Origin: Nemertoderma westbladi
Taxonomy: Eukaryota > Xenacoelomorpha > Nemertodermatida > Nemertodermatidae
Direction of reading: 5' to 3'
Assembly: GCA_032718475.1 (NCBI GenBank)
Contig: JAUCBJ010006534.1
Location: 1 to 23,911 of the forward strand
Length of the DNA stretch: 23,911 nucleotides
Part shown: positions 1 to 9,339 of the stretch, piece after piece
How positions within the stretch are numbered: the first letter of the stretch is position 1
How the letters are laid out: the number at the start of each line of letters is the position of its first letter
Program-made: the position numbers and the translations under genes
The notes under the pieces: generated by a model
Seen by the model: the letters and a program-made list of their open reading frames with translations, nothing else
Database searches by the model: none
Told to the model about the DNA's origin: nothing

Positions 1-1
1 C

Positions 2-214
2 GTTAGACCCCTCTCCCCCGACGTTGATGTCAACCAACCCGGCACTTTGACAGGCGGATACACCGACCATAATCCTACACCCTCTGATGCAATCATATTG
101 CACCCTTCACCCAGGAGTTATAGCCCTCCTTGTAAAGTGGCTCGCCCCAAAGAGAAAAAGACTCTGGCCAGCTTTAAAAAACTGCGTAAACGCCGTCCAC
201 GCAAGAAAGACTAA
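2..214 (+). CDS. Possible 3' end of a coding exon, basic C-terminus
   Basis: The frame starting at base 2 is open for 70 codons to a TAA at 212-214 and is already open at the window edge, so the start would lie upstream. The other two forward frames are interrupted. The last third is strongly basic (KKLRKRRPRKKD before the stop), which resembles a nuclear-localisation or nucleic-acid-binding tail. The middle is rich in proline and serine. I do not recognise the family. It could be the end of a host gene, or of a mobile-element protein lying outside the window; the repeat at 292 begins only 77 bases further on. A short open frame at a window edge is weak evidence, so this stays tentative. Confidence 0.33.
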   Translation, partial: VRPLSPDVDVNQPGTLTGGYTDHNPTPSDAIILHPSPRSYSPPCKVARPKEKKTLASFKKLRKRRPRKKD

Positions 215-291
215 CTGTTTAGAGTATTTACGTATATTAGAAACTGTGATTTTGTATATTTATAGACTTGAATCCCATTTTCTGGGAGCGG

Positions 292-1485
292 TGTAAAAGC
301 TTTTGCGGATATAATCAGTCCCCTTGCCCGCAAAGTACCGTGTGGGTGTTTTAATGGACATAAATGTTGTTCTTCTATATGTGTGCTTTGGAGGACATGG
401 CAAGACACAAAACCCGCAATGCGTCAAATCCTCTAGCACAGTGTAGCCTTGATGATTCAGATTACGACATCTAACAGCTGGTTGCTGGCATGGAAACGGC
501 CGTTGGACACATGGTTCTTTGTTCAGCTTAACAGCCAATCAGTGCGATTTTTACTTTAGACGTGGAGATATTCTACAGATCGTACTAGGTGTGTTCAGTC
601 TTACAGTGTTAGAGTTTTGTTGTTTCTATCTAGGCCAAGAACACCGGCGCTGGAGTCAATTTGTTTCAGACTTTAGAAGAAACATTAGTAGGCTTAGATT
701 ATAGAACGTATAACTGTTATCAACCCAATCAGTTCAGTCTTACATTATCGGTTCAGTGCACGGTGCAAGTCACTGCAACATACATTATTATACTGCTATT
801 TACTGTTGTCATTATTTGTATCAGTTGGTTGAATATTATTACTTGGAGAACATCGATAAATAACCCAAATTTCCCAATTTTCTTGATACACTACAGGTTA
901 GAGAGACAGGTTACATATAGCGATTGCGACTTATATTATCGTGGTTTGTAGTGAATTTAATGCTATTTGATAGGCACTACATGAGTCAATTGCTGTTCTC
1001 TTTATGTATGATAAAATTCATTGACGGTCGGCAGATTAGTGTGCAGTATTGTGCGGTACCGGTAGTGTGCATGATTGTGGCTGATAACTAAGCATTTCCT
1101 AAAGAATGCGCCTCATACGTGAATCATAAGCCTTACCTTCTTACCGTTGTGTTTAGTATAAGTCATATCTCTGTTTACCTAGATAGAGCGCCACGTCCTA
1201 AAGGAACTGTTAATATTTCCCGAAAGTGAATAATATTCGTCAGAAATTATTTATTAACGATCAATTGAATAATACAGTAAGCTTACACTGCAATAAAATC
1301 TAAGCCCTCCAAATCCAGTCTCCAGGGTATATCCAGCGGGTGAATGGACGCGCACTAGGCTGGCTTCGGCTAATGTTGTGTTTATTGGTATTAAATACTC
1401 GTCATATGTTAAAGTCTATTTATAAACCAAAAGACATATAAATTTTGGCAGGTTAAACTGCTAAAGGTCTTCAAAAGCGCATACA
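292..1485 (+). repeat. LTR-like repeat, copy A
   Basis: This copy starts TGTAAAAGCTTTTGCGG and ends GCGCATACA, so it has TG...CA ends. It aligns in the same orientation along its whole length with 19675-20833. Identity is roughly 80% by eye, with indels. A 34-base block (about 1187-1221) is identical in both copies, and a CCAAT box inside CAGCCAATCAG (CCAAT at 535-539) is conserved, as expected for an LTR promoter region. Flanking 5-mers (AGCGG and GACAT) do not match, so no target duplication is visible. No primer-binding site follows the end. It could be a solo LTR that lost its duplication, or the outer LTR of a very large element. Short open frames inside it differ between the copies and are not treated as genes. 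Confidence 0.7.
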
Positions 1486-1486
1486 G

Positions 1487-1697
1487 ACATACCACGAGAG
1501 TAGTAGGGTACATAGTACCGTTGGTAGAAGTTAGGGAGTGTGGTATATTAACATACCACGAGAATAGTGGAAGGGTACATAGTACAGCTGGTAGAAGTTA
1601 GAAGTTAGGGAGTGTGGTATATTAACATACAACGAGAGTAGTGGCAGGGTACATAGTACCGTTGGTAGAAGTTAGAAGTATAGGGAGCATGGTTGTT
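1487..1697. repeat. Three tandem units with internal dyads
   Basis: Three head-to-tail units lie at 1487-1550 (64 bp), 1551-1624 (74 bp) and 1625-about 1697. Each begins ACATACCACGAGA (ACATACAACGAGA in the third), contains GGTACATAGTACC or a variant, and ends GTGTGGTATATTA (decayed in the third). Each unit is therefore itself partly palindromic: ATACCAC at the start pairs with GTGGTAT at the end, and GGTAC pairs with GTACC in the middle. The length difference is a 7-10 base insertion around GAAGTTA. The array lies exactly between LTR-like copy A and the candidate Pao LTR. Confidence 0.8.
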
Positions 1698-2247
1698 ACA
1701 ATATATGGCGCTGTGTACTATTATCAGCCCATTATACAGTATAAATATTTAGATAAGCCATAATGACGCGCACCCATATTTAGATAAGGAAAATAAAATA
1801 TCCATATTTGTGAATCTTATCCATTTTGTATAGTATGTAGCCCTACCTACGTAATTTTGTAATAAAAATAAATAAGTAATATTTACGGTAGCAAGTTTCC
1901 TATAAAATTCTTGATGCAAGCTTGCTGTTATGGTATTAATAGGATTAATCGTGTATTTGCATTAATTTCCATTATATTTGTGCTAAATTAGATTATTAAG
2001 TTAGGTTAGTGTACTGTTTTACTTGCTGTACTGCATACAGTAAGACATACAGTAGTGCGTTTACTAATCGCAAATACAGCAGTTCATTAGGCCGTTAGGG
2101 CAAACTGTAAATTAGTAAGTTTTTGAAAATTTTAGCTAGGTTTGTGAGAATTCAGTTTCGGTCAAAATTATTTTATAATAAAATCTAGAGTTTTTGTACC
2201 GGTATTTTAGATAACCGCTGAGTTGTTTTATACCATCTGGAGATACA
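1694..2247 (+). repeat. Candidate 5' LTR of the Pao element
   Basis: This is proposed from structure only. It starts TGTTAC, ends GATACA immediately before a TGG-type primer-binding site at 2248, and is 554 bp long. A TATA box (TATAAATA, 1740-1747) lies near the left end. AATAAA signals occur at 1792-1797 and 2177-2182. It precedes the gag frame in the right orientation. No second copy was found downstream of integrase or elsewhere in the window, so the boundary is inferred and the left end is uncertain. Confidence 0.4.
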
Positions 2248-2261
2248 TGGCGAGACGGAGC
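2248..2261 (+). promoter_or_regulatory. Primer-binding-site-like sequence
   Basis: TGGCGAGACGGAGC directly follows a CA dinucleotide. TGG complements the universal tRNA 3' CCA. TGGCGA is the usual start of sites pairing with some arginine and serine tRNAs, but I could not match a specific tRNA beyond that. Its place between an LTR-like end and the gag leader supports the call. Confidence 0.4.
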
Positions 2262-2897
2262 TTCTGAGTTTGGGGTTTGTTTGGGCCTGCGGGTTCGGTT
2301 TGCAATCAGCGAAGAGCCTGAAACTTTGGACGCGGACGTGGAATCTCACAGCAAACAAGGTTAGTTGTTCTGTTGGTACTATTGTATTTGTGGAAGCAGT
2401 AAAAAATTACTGGTTGTTTAACTGCGAAACTGAACTCAATTTATTAGTTAGGATAGTTAGGTTTAGCCGGCCATGGTTTTTTGAATCACTCAGTTGGAGA
2501 GAGAGAGAGAGAGAGTGTCGCAACCTGAAGGTGTAGCCACGCACTAGTGGATACATATAATATTTAAAAATAAAGTTGCGTCGATTTGGAGCTATATATA
2601 TACAATTAGAAATATTTGGGTGACTAATTCATTTTGAATTAGAGTCAGAAACTATTTTGTGTCATACCGGTATTTAAATGCTATATAATAGCTATAGAAC
2701 AATATTTTTGCTTAAATATTATACCGGTATTTGCTATAATCATATACCATTAAATTCATAATATTATATTGCGAATTTATTTGACATTTTGAGACCATCT
2801 AATTATTTGACAAATAATTTAATCGTATTTTCGATTAAATTAATATATCTCGAATTTTGCGAGATTTTAGCCGGAAGGCAAATTATATACTTAGACA
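2262..2897 (+). other. Untranslated leader of the Pao element
   Basis: The first 270 bases are GC-balanced and the remainder is very AT-rich. The leader contains a donor-like site AAG|GTTAGT (junction 2359/2360), a (GA)n run at about 2496-2514, and two TACCGGTATTT copies (2665-2675 and 2722-2732; a third lies in the LTR at 2197-2207). A short open frame at 2270-2536 has no recognisable features and is not called as a gene. The gag ATG at 2898 has A at -3 (acaATGa). Confidence 0.5.
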
Positions 2898-5405
2898 ATG
2901 AGTTTCTCAGAGAAGGAGGCACTAGAGGACAGCTATGAGACGGCGGCTGGACCGCCGACTGACGATAGTGTCAATATAACTGTTGATGACAATGCCGACT
3001 ATGACAACACAGCGAGTGATGCTGACGTAAGTGAACAGGAGGACGAGACAGTAACCAGTGAGGAAGGGCAAGGTGAGCTAATAGTATTAGGATCCCCTAC
3101 CGCTACTGTAAGGAAGGATTGCACAGCAGCCCGGCCAGAGGTGAGTGATAGGGAGGGTAGTGTAGCAGAAGCAAGAGCCCGGAGCCCGGTTTCCAGACCT
3201 GTGGGTATGGTAAGTGCCGTGGTCCCAGCGGCTGTAAGGAGTACCCGTAGTTCCAGTAATAATCCCTCAAGTCCACCGTGTGTAAGTCAGGTAAGCGAGA
3301 GAGAGCTGGACATCGCAATAAAAAGGAAACTTCGCGCGCATGCCGGACATATAACCCGGACGACGGACAAGGTAAGGAAGATGCTAGCCGACTCTGGTAA
3401 CATCGGAAGGGAAGGGTTAGTAAAGATTAGAAAGGATTACAACTCAGCATTATTTAAGCAGACGGAGGAGCTTGCAGTCCTAGCGAAGAGAGCAGTGGAG
3501 TCCCAGTTGAGCCACGTAGCGACGAGGGTTTACGACAGGGCTTTAGCGGCTTTGTTAGAACACCGCGTGTTATCGGAGCGATTCCGATGAGTTAGTTCAG
3601 AGAACTGGTTGCTATGGGCATCACAAGCGCAGGCGACTCAGGTAAGCGACGCGGAGTCGAGGAACTTAGTGGAGCAGGAAGAGACCCAAGACAAGGAAGA
3701 GCGACGGTATCAGAGGGAAGTTACCAGCTGGCTGATGCAGAGTGGAGTGGTGGTACCGGTTTAGTTGCTACCGACGACGGAGAACATCCAACAGAGGACA
3801 TTAACTCCACCCGACGACGCATCTAGAGACAGTGGCGATTCTCAGGTTAGTCACACGCGAGGGAAGGTTATATGCGCTAGATCCCTTGTTTCTCACAACT
3901 TGGCGGTGGAGAGAAGACGCTGACTAGACGAACAACACGCAGAGATCTTGCGTGCATCAGAAGCATGGAAGGAAGCCGAATGAGAATGGGAACGCACACG
4001 GAAGTTAGACGCGAAGCTGCGAGAGTTGGAGGATATAAGTAAGCGTGAGCAAGCGGAACGCGAGTGCAAGGAATGCGAACTTCAACCCGAATGCGAGTGC
4101 AAGGAATGTGAACTGCAAGCCGAACACGAGCGCAAGGAATTCGAATGCGAACAGAAGGAATGCGAGCTTCAACTCGAACGCGAGCGCAAGGAACAAGAAC
4201 TCAAGATCGCGAAAGAGCGACGCGCGCTATACGAAAAGAAGGCGCGACTGGAAGAAGAGAGCGCAGCGCGACTCGCGAAGGAGGAAGAACAACGTAAGTT
4301 GGCGCAATTGGAAAGTGCGAGACTAAACTTAGAGAGCAAAGAACGGACCAGGAAGGCGAATGAAATCGCCGAGAAGGGGATGCGAATGATCGAAGAATGT
4401 GGGGCAAGTGTAGGTACCGAGTTGCGAGAACTGTTCGCACAGCAGTAGGCCAAACAGGAGGCGAGAACTCCAACTATATGCGAGTCGACGACGACCAGAA
4501 TTCCTATACCCGGTCCAGCTATTATGAGTACTCGGATCGCTAAACCATTCTCTACATATCGCACGCCGGTTGGTATTAGTGCTTCACCCATTGCGCAGGA
4601 TCCGCGCCATCAGGACGGCGCGCTGCGGCACAGTTATTAATGGGAGAAGGAGGAGTTTAGAGAAGAAACTCCGACAGGCCAAGTATTGGGCGAACCGAAC
4701 CCACGGGTTTGGAATACGCGGACGGATCGCCGACCCAGTTCGACGGAGAACTTCCGGGTTAAAGCGGAAGAGGGATCATATGAGAGACAGCGGATTACTC
4801 AGATAGAGCCGACAATACAGCAGAACCCCAGCCAGGAATTTATTACGAGAGAGGAGTTAGGTGCTAGTTTAGCGCAAGCTATATCACCGCACATCCAACC
4901 TTTAACAGACATGCTTAGTAACCTGCAGTTAAAGGAAGCAGCCCAGGTAAGAAGTAATTCTAATCCTAGCAGGCCTAAACTAGATAAAGTCCAACCTAGT
5001 CAAATAGTACGCATATCGGAGGCAACTATACCACAGAGACCTCAGGTAAGAACGCCTGTCCCTATGATCCATAATCCCAACTTCGAAAATTCGGCGGAAA
5101 GTTTTATACAAGAGGCCTGGGTCAGGGCCTCAGCATGTAAACCAACACGAGCATTGAGGACTGACACAGACTCAAGTGATGAAGAGGAAGAAATGAGACG
5201 TCAGAAGTCCCAAAACCGGAAGGAAAGAAGGACCGACGCGGAGCAGGTAAGTATGAATCCCCGGGAAAGGACCAGACTTAATAATCCTGCAGAACTAAAT
5301 AATTTGTTAACCCGGAACGACGCAACCCTTAGAGACATAGGTAAGTTTGCCGCTAGGCAAGGACTGCCGACGCAAAAACCCCAGAAGTTTATGGGTAACT
5401 TATAA
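2898..5405 (+). pseudogene. gag: Pao gag, N-terminal and central part
   Basis: One reading frame runs from the ATG at 2898 to 5402. It is broken by in-frame stops at 3588 (TGA), 3762 (TAG), 3921 (TGA), 3981 (TGA), 4446 (TAG) and 4638 (TAA), with no frame change until about 5400. Residues 1-75 are acidic. Around residues 140-215 is a basic helical region (KRKLRAHAGHITRTTDKVRK) of the type found at the start of Pao gag proteins. A glutamine/glutamate-rich segment follows, then a long charged coiled coil (4026-4440), then a serine/proline-rich hinge. The frame ends at the start of the DUF1759-like core (LPTQKPQKFMGN), where a one-base change moves the frame. As established for gag proteins, the product would build the cytoplasmic particle. 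This copy cannot make it. Confidence 0.8.
4043..4205 (+). repeat. About 33-bp coding repeats (charged coiled coil)
   Basis: This stretch repeats an 11-residue motif like ECKECELQPE with variants, three to four times, within gag. The DNA repeats GCAAGGAATGCGAACTTCAA-type units. High Glu, Lys, Arg and Gln content with regularly spaced Leu/Phe predicts a long alpha-helical coiled coil. The cysteines in the repeat (ECKEC) are unusual for a coiled coil; they are not spaced as a CCHC knuckle. Confidence 0.75.
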
Positions 5406-6372
5406 GCATTGGAGGACGTTTAAAACCTACATCAACGAACAGCTGACCAACAGCACCTTTACTCCCAACGAGAAGTTCAACTATCTGCTACAGATGCTCC
5501 ATCGAGAACCTAGAGCCATTGCTGATAACTTCGTCGGCAATGCAAGAGCATTTGAACAAGCTATGAAGACACTTAGCGGCATCTATGGGAATAAAACCAA
5601 GATGGCACAGTCGATAGTGGAAGACTTGGGTAAGGGCGGAAGGATTACGACTCCGTTAGAGCTGTTGAACTTGGCAAACGCTATTTCGAACGCATTAGAC
5701 ATCTTGAGGACGGTAAATCTACCGCATCATTGTGATCACGCCGAAGTTTTAAAGAGCATAATAAGACGTTTAAACATGCGTTACCGACAGAAATGGTGCA
5801 AATTAGAAAATAAGTTAGAGGGTCAAGGTAAGGTGTTGACACTTCAACACATCCATGACATGATAGCCACAGATGCGGTAGCAGAGATGAAATCAAACTT
5901 CTCAGAGGAGAATATGAGGGAGTCTAAACCTGTTACCGGTATGTCAATGGTAAGTTTTGACGATGACAGAACCCCTGTGACTTTTAACTCAGTAGACAGA
6001 TACAATTCGAGTACCCCTGCCTTTAGATCAGACTCGCGAGTATGGTCAGGTGAGAGGCCAGATAGACCCAAGGTAAAGCAACAGGAGTTGCTGGATGGAT
6101 TTGTAGGTTGCCAATTCTGTCTACTAAAGGAGGTAAGATCTGACAACCATAAGTTAGACAGTTGCAGACGGTTCAAAGAGTTAACTTTGGAACAGAGAAG
6201 AGTTCAAGATGTCTTGCGCCAGGCCATGTACAGCGCCAGTGCCCGAACAGCAAGGATGGAGGCATGGAGTGCGGCAGACTACATCACAAGTTGCTACATG
6301 CGGATTTCTATGCCCCAACGGACTGTTACCTACAGAGAAATCCTCAAAGGAAGGGGAGCAGAGATCACGTAA
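5347..6372 (+). pseudogene. gag: Pao gag core, DUF1759-like, plus start of zinc-binding region
   Basis: Homology starts at about 5404 in this frame (KHWRTFKTYINEQ), directly continuing the previous segment after a frameshift. The next 200 residues match the Pao capsid-type domain (DUF1759 family): a tryptophan-containing helix, KFNYLLQML, an A-rich region, LSGIYGN, and later KVLTLQHIHDMI. Near 6105-6180 is CQFC...HKLDSCRRF, the first C-C-H-C cluster typical of Pao gag. The true frame leaves this segment near 6210. The residues from 6213 to 6372 are out-of-frame translation. Confidence 0.8.
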
Positions 6373-6665
6373 TGATAAGAATAAATACATACACCAGCAT
6401 CCAGGATGATGGATATCAACCAAGTTCGTCGGACGAGGATGGCGAGGCGAGCGCGAGAGAGGGGACCTGCCAAGGGTTCACCGCGGATAGTAGCTCGCGG
6501 ACATATTTGTCATTGGCCACGTCGGAAATATTCAGCATGATTCCGGTGAAACTTACTGGAGACAAGGGATCGAAGAGAATATATGTGATGTTGGACACTG
6601 CATCCACATTATCATTTATAGACGAAGAAGTGGCGAGAGCCGTTTCCAGCTTCCGGGACGCTTGA
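6195..6665 (+). pseudogene. Pao gag zinc knuckles and N-terminal half of aspartic protease
   Basis: The frame resumes here with the second zinc-binding cluster (CLAPGHVQRQC, first Cys at 6210-6212, then CGRLHHKLLH), the usual Pao C..C/H..C/CxxxHHxLLH series. The first cysteine of the second knuckle appears lost. After an acidic, serine-rich linker the protease begins (MIPVKL...), with the active-site motif LDTASTLSFIDE and catalytic Asp at 6594-6596. The usual D-T/S-G is DTA here, a change from the commonest residue. A frameshift near 6650 ends the segment. Confidence 0.75.
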
Positions 6666-7128
6666 GGAAATCCAAATAGAGTTAAAATCCATGCACGGGG
6701 TAGGGGACCTCAAGGGACACAAGATTTTGGTAGAACTAGACTCTCTACTCCCGAGAGACCAGCACACTCACCAAGAATGGAGAGCGTTGCCATTGGAAGG
6801 ATTCAAGTGTCTAGCTATGAAAGGGTTCGGCAGGCAGTTAGGTAAGGTGCCACCGATGAGTCCCATAGCACAGGAGTATTTTGACAAGCTCAGAATACCG
6901 AGACACCAGGTAGGTTATAGGAATGTATCTATGTTGATTGGAGCAGAACAGCTGATCGCGCACCAAATATGGGAAACGAGACCAGCTGAGCCACATGTAA
7001 ATGGACTACAAGCCCATAGGACTATACTAGGTTGGTATACACGAGTACCCATGTCTTATGAGTTTTCAGGTGGCGACAAGCCAAAGGATAGACACGACGG
7101 ATTACAGCCTATACTCAACCACCGTTAG
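6652..7128 (+). pseudogene. Pao protease, C-terminal half
   Basis: Similarity begins before the ATG at 6691 (GTLEEIQIELKS...), continuing the protease after the frameshift. The second signature of A17-type Pao proteases is seen: VSMLIGAEQLIAHQIW followed by RTILGWYTR, which forms the flap and C-terminal lobe. After about 7085 the true frame shifts again (TQPPLVEPPDIDEF in the next frame), so the last residues before 7128 are not real. Confidence 0.7.
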
Positions 7129-8699
7129 TAGAACCACCAGACATAGACGAGTTTAGGAGAACCTGTATTGACCATTATAGTGACATTAGCGAGTCAAACG
7201 AGGAGTTGATTCCCGATAATGTTAGATTGTCGGAAACACTCTACAATGACTGGACAGATAGTGAACCCGAGGACTACTGTTATCAGACCCATGGGTCTGG
7301 TTCAGCGGCCCACGCCACCCTTTTGAGTAACGTTTTGACTTATACCAATATAGTGGAGGGTCAGGTGGCTAAATATCGAGACCTTGACATTTTCCAATAC
7401 AGTAAGGAGGAGTTGCAGAAGGAATTGATACGCCAGGACCTCGAGACAGGAGCTAGAACCGTCGAATGGCTAGATAGGGACGCAATGGAACCCGGTGGAT
7501 ACGACCTAACCATGTCCACTGATGAGAAACGGTCACTGGAGATGATGGAAGATACCATACGTCTGCTACCGACAGGACATTTTGAAGTTGGAATGTTGTG
7601 GCGTCGACAACCTCCTAAGTTGGAAAACAACTACAACTTGGCTCTGAAAAGATTGAACGGAGTAAGGGCTCGGTTGTTAAAGAATCCAGACGTTAGGGAG
7701 AAGTATTGCGCCCAGATAAACAACTATTTTGCCAAGGGATTTGCTGGGAAGGTAGAGGACCCCGACTTAGTGACGGACCTGACTTATTACCTCCCACACC
7801 ACTATGTGACTCACCCTGACAAACCAGACAAGGTCCGAGTAGTCAACAACTGCGCAGCAGTCTATGGAGGTATGTCCCTGAATTCAGAGTTGATGGATGG
7901 TCCCAACTTAAATAACTACTTAATAGGGATACTGTTACGCTTTAGACAGCGGCGATTCGCGTTTACTTGCGACATCGAGGCGATGTTTCACCAGGTAAGA
8001 GCCTGCAAGGCAGACCAGGATAGTCTCAGATTTCTCTGGTATGAGAATGAAGACCCATCCGGCCCAGTGGTTACATACCAGATGTATGTCAGTATATTCA
8101 GTGCCCGCGATAGTCCCAACGGCACACTGTATGTTCTAAAGAAAACGGCAACGACCCAGATTGGTAAGTATCCGGTAGACGTTATCGAGTCCATCTTGAG
8201 AAACTTCTATATGGACGACGGATTGGTGTCCAAGGACACAGCAGAACAAGCCATAGAAGTGGCTCACGGCCTACAGGAGTGCTTGGCTAGAGAAGGTTTC
8301 CCACTGACCAAGTTCACCACCAACTCGGAGGCCCTATTAGAGTCGTTCCCGGTGAAAGATCGCGGGAGCGGAGACATTGAATTGGGTGTAGAACCCATCC
8401 CCATGGCGCGAGTACTGGGACTCGCTTGGAATCCAAACATGGACAAGTTCCAGGTGAGAGTCAGGTTTGAGCCCAGTAGTCCAGACAAACTTTTGACAAC
8501 GAGAATCTGCTTATCAACAATGAGTAGACTATTCGACCCGATGAACTTTATCAGCCCGGTAATATTACAGGCACGAGTATGTATGAGGAAAATTTGGTTG
8601 TCCGACCTAGAGTGGGACGAGCCAATATCCCCTATACATGCAAAGCAGTGGAGAGAGTGGGAAGCCGAGTTACATCTCTTGAAAAATATAGATCACTGA
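7090..8699 (+). pseudogene. pol: Pao reverse transcriptase
   Basis: This is the best-preserved part: about 500 codons without a break from 7206, with in-frame similarity starting near 7095. RT motifs run in order: YYLPHHYV, KVRVVNNCA, motif A FTCDIEAMFHQV (Asp 7971-7973), a divergent motif B (VSIFSARDSPNGT), motif C FYMDDGLV (YMDD at 8208-8219), then VLGLAWN and SRLFDPMNFISPV of the thumb and connection, both typical of Pao. All catalytic aspartates are present. In the family this enzyme copies element RNA into DNA inside particles. The frame ends at TGA 8697-8699 right after WREWEAELHLLKNI, exactly where RNase H should follow. Confidence 0.88.
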
Positions 8700-8779
8700 A
8701 GAGTCATTGGAGCGGCCTGAAGAGTCATTGGAGCGGCCTGAAGAGTCATTGGAGCGGCCTGAAGAGTCATTGGAGCAGC
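8696..8779 (+). repeat. Four tandem 21-bp repeats replacing RNase H
   Basis: Units of CTGAAGAGTCATTGGAGCGG plus C lie at 8696-8716, 8717-8737, 8738-8758 and 8759-8779. The first three are identical and the last has one change (CAGC for CGGC). The unit is divisible by three, so all frames stay open; the downstream pol frame would read ESLERPE repeats. The array begins where the RT segment ends and precedes the integrase linker. Confidence 0.95.
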
Positions 8780-8926
8780 CCGGAGACCTGTCAGACCTAG
8801 AGACTTACATGACTATAAGGTCCGGAAGGGTAAGTTATGACATAAAACCACCCTTACAGACTACACAAGGGTCACAATTAGTAAGTGACGGACAGAAAAT
8901 GACCGACAAGATGGAGCCTTTGGTTT

Positions 8927-8944
8927 CCAAACCTGCGGGTTTGG
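8927..8944. repeat. 18-bp palindrome copy
   Basis: CCAAACCTGCGGGTTTGG: palindromic apart from one central pair, inside the pol linker frame where it reads SKPAGL. Confidence 0.7.
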
Positions 8945-9339
8945 ATTCGAAACTTCCATTAGCTAGCGGGCAACCGTCACTGGCATTAGAGCCATGTAGT
9001 ATTTATGACAAATTACCAAATTCGTCCGCCTCTTGGCTGACAATTTGTAAAAGAACTGCGTGGTTAAGCCGATACGTTTCGTACCTTTGTTTAAAACATT
9101 CGGAACATTTAGGAGAACAAACGAGCACTAATATTGAGCGAATTCAGAAATTGAAACAACCTCTGACAGAGGATGAGATTGATCAAGCGGAATTAAAGCA
9201 TTTGAAGCATTATCAAATGTGTGCCTTCCCTAAAGAATTCTATCTATTATCAGCTCAACGACCAGTTCTCTATAAACCCCTTAGAAAATGGAGTCCATTA
9301 ATCCATAAGGGTTTGATTTGTCATAGATCGAGAATCTAG

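Larger units (their letters stand above)
8692..9339 (+). pseudogene. pol: Pao pol linker and start of integrase region
   Basis: This frame is open from 8692, runs through the 21-bp repeats, and reaches a TAG at 9337-9339. From about residue 110 it matches the Pao region between RNase H and integrase: SASWLTICKRTAWLSRYV, then QPLTEDEIDQAELKHLKHYQ..AFPKEFYLL. No RNase H residues (D-E-D-D pattern) are present between the repeats and this region. The segment before it (8790-8990) has no recognisable similarity and includes one copy of the 18-bp palindrome, read as SKPAGL. The TAG is a single nonsense change; the same frame continues into integrase. Confidence 0.7.

Noticed and set aside
519-951. 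Overlapping open frames within LTR-like copy A
   Set aside because: Frames are not conserved in copy B (19675-20833), so they are chance.
3588-4640. Alternative genetic code or programmed readthrough in gag
   Set aside because: All three stop codons appear in frame, together with frameshifts elsewhere; simple decay explains it better.
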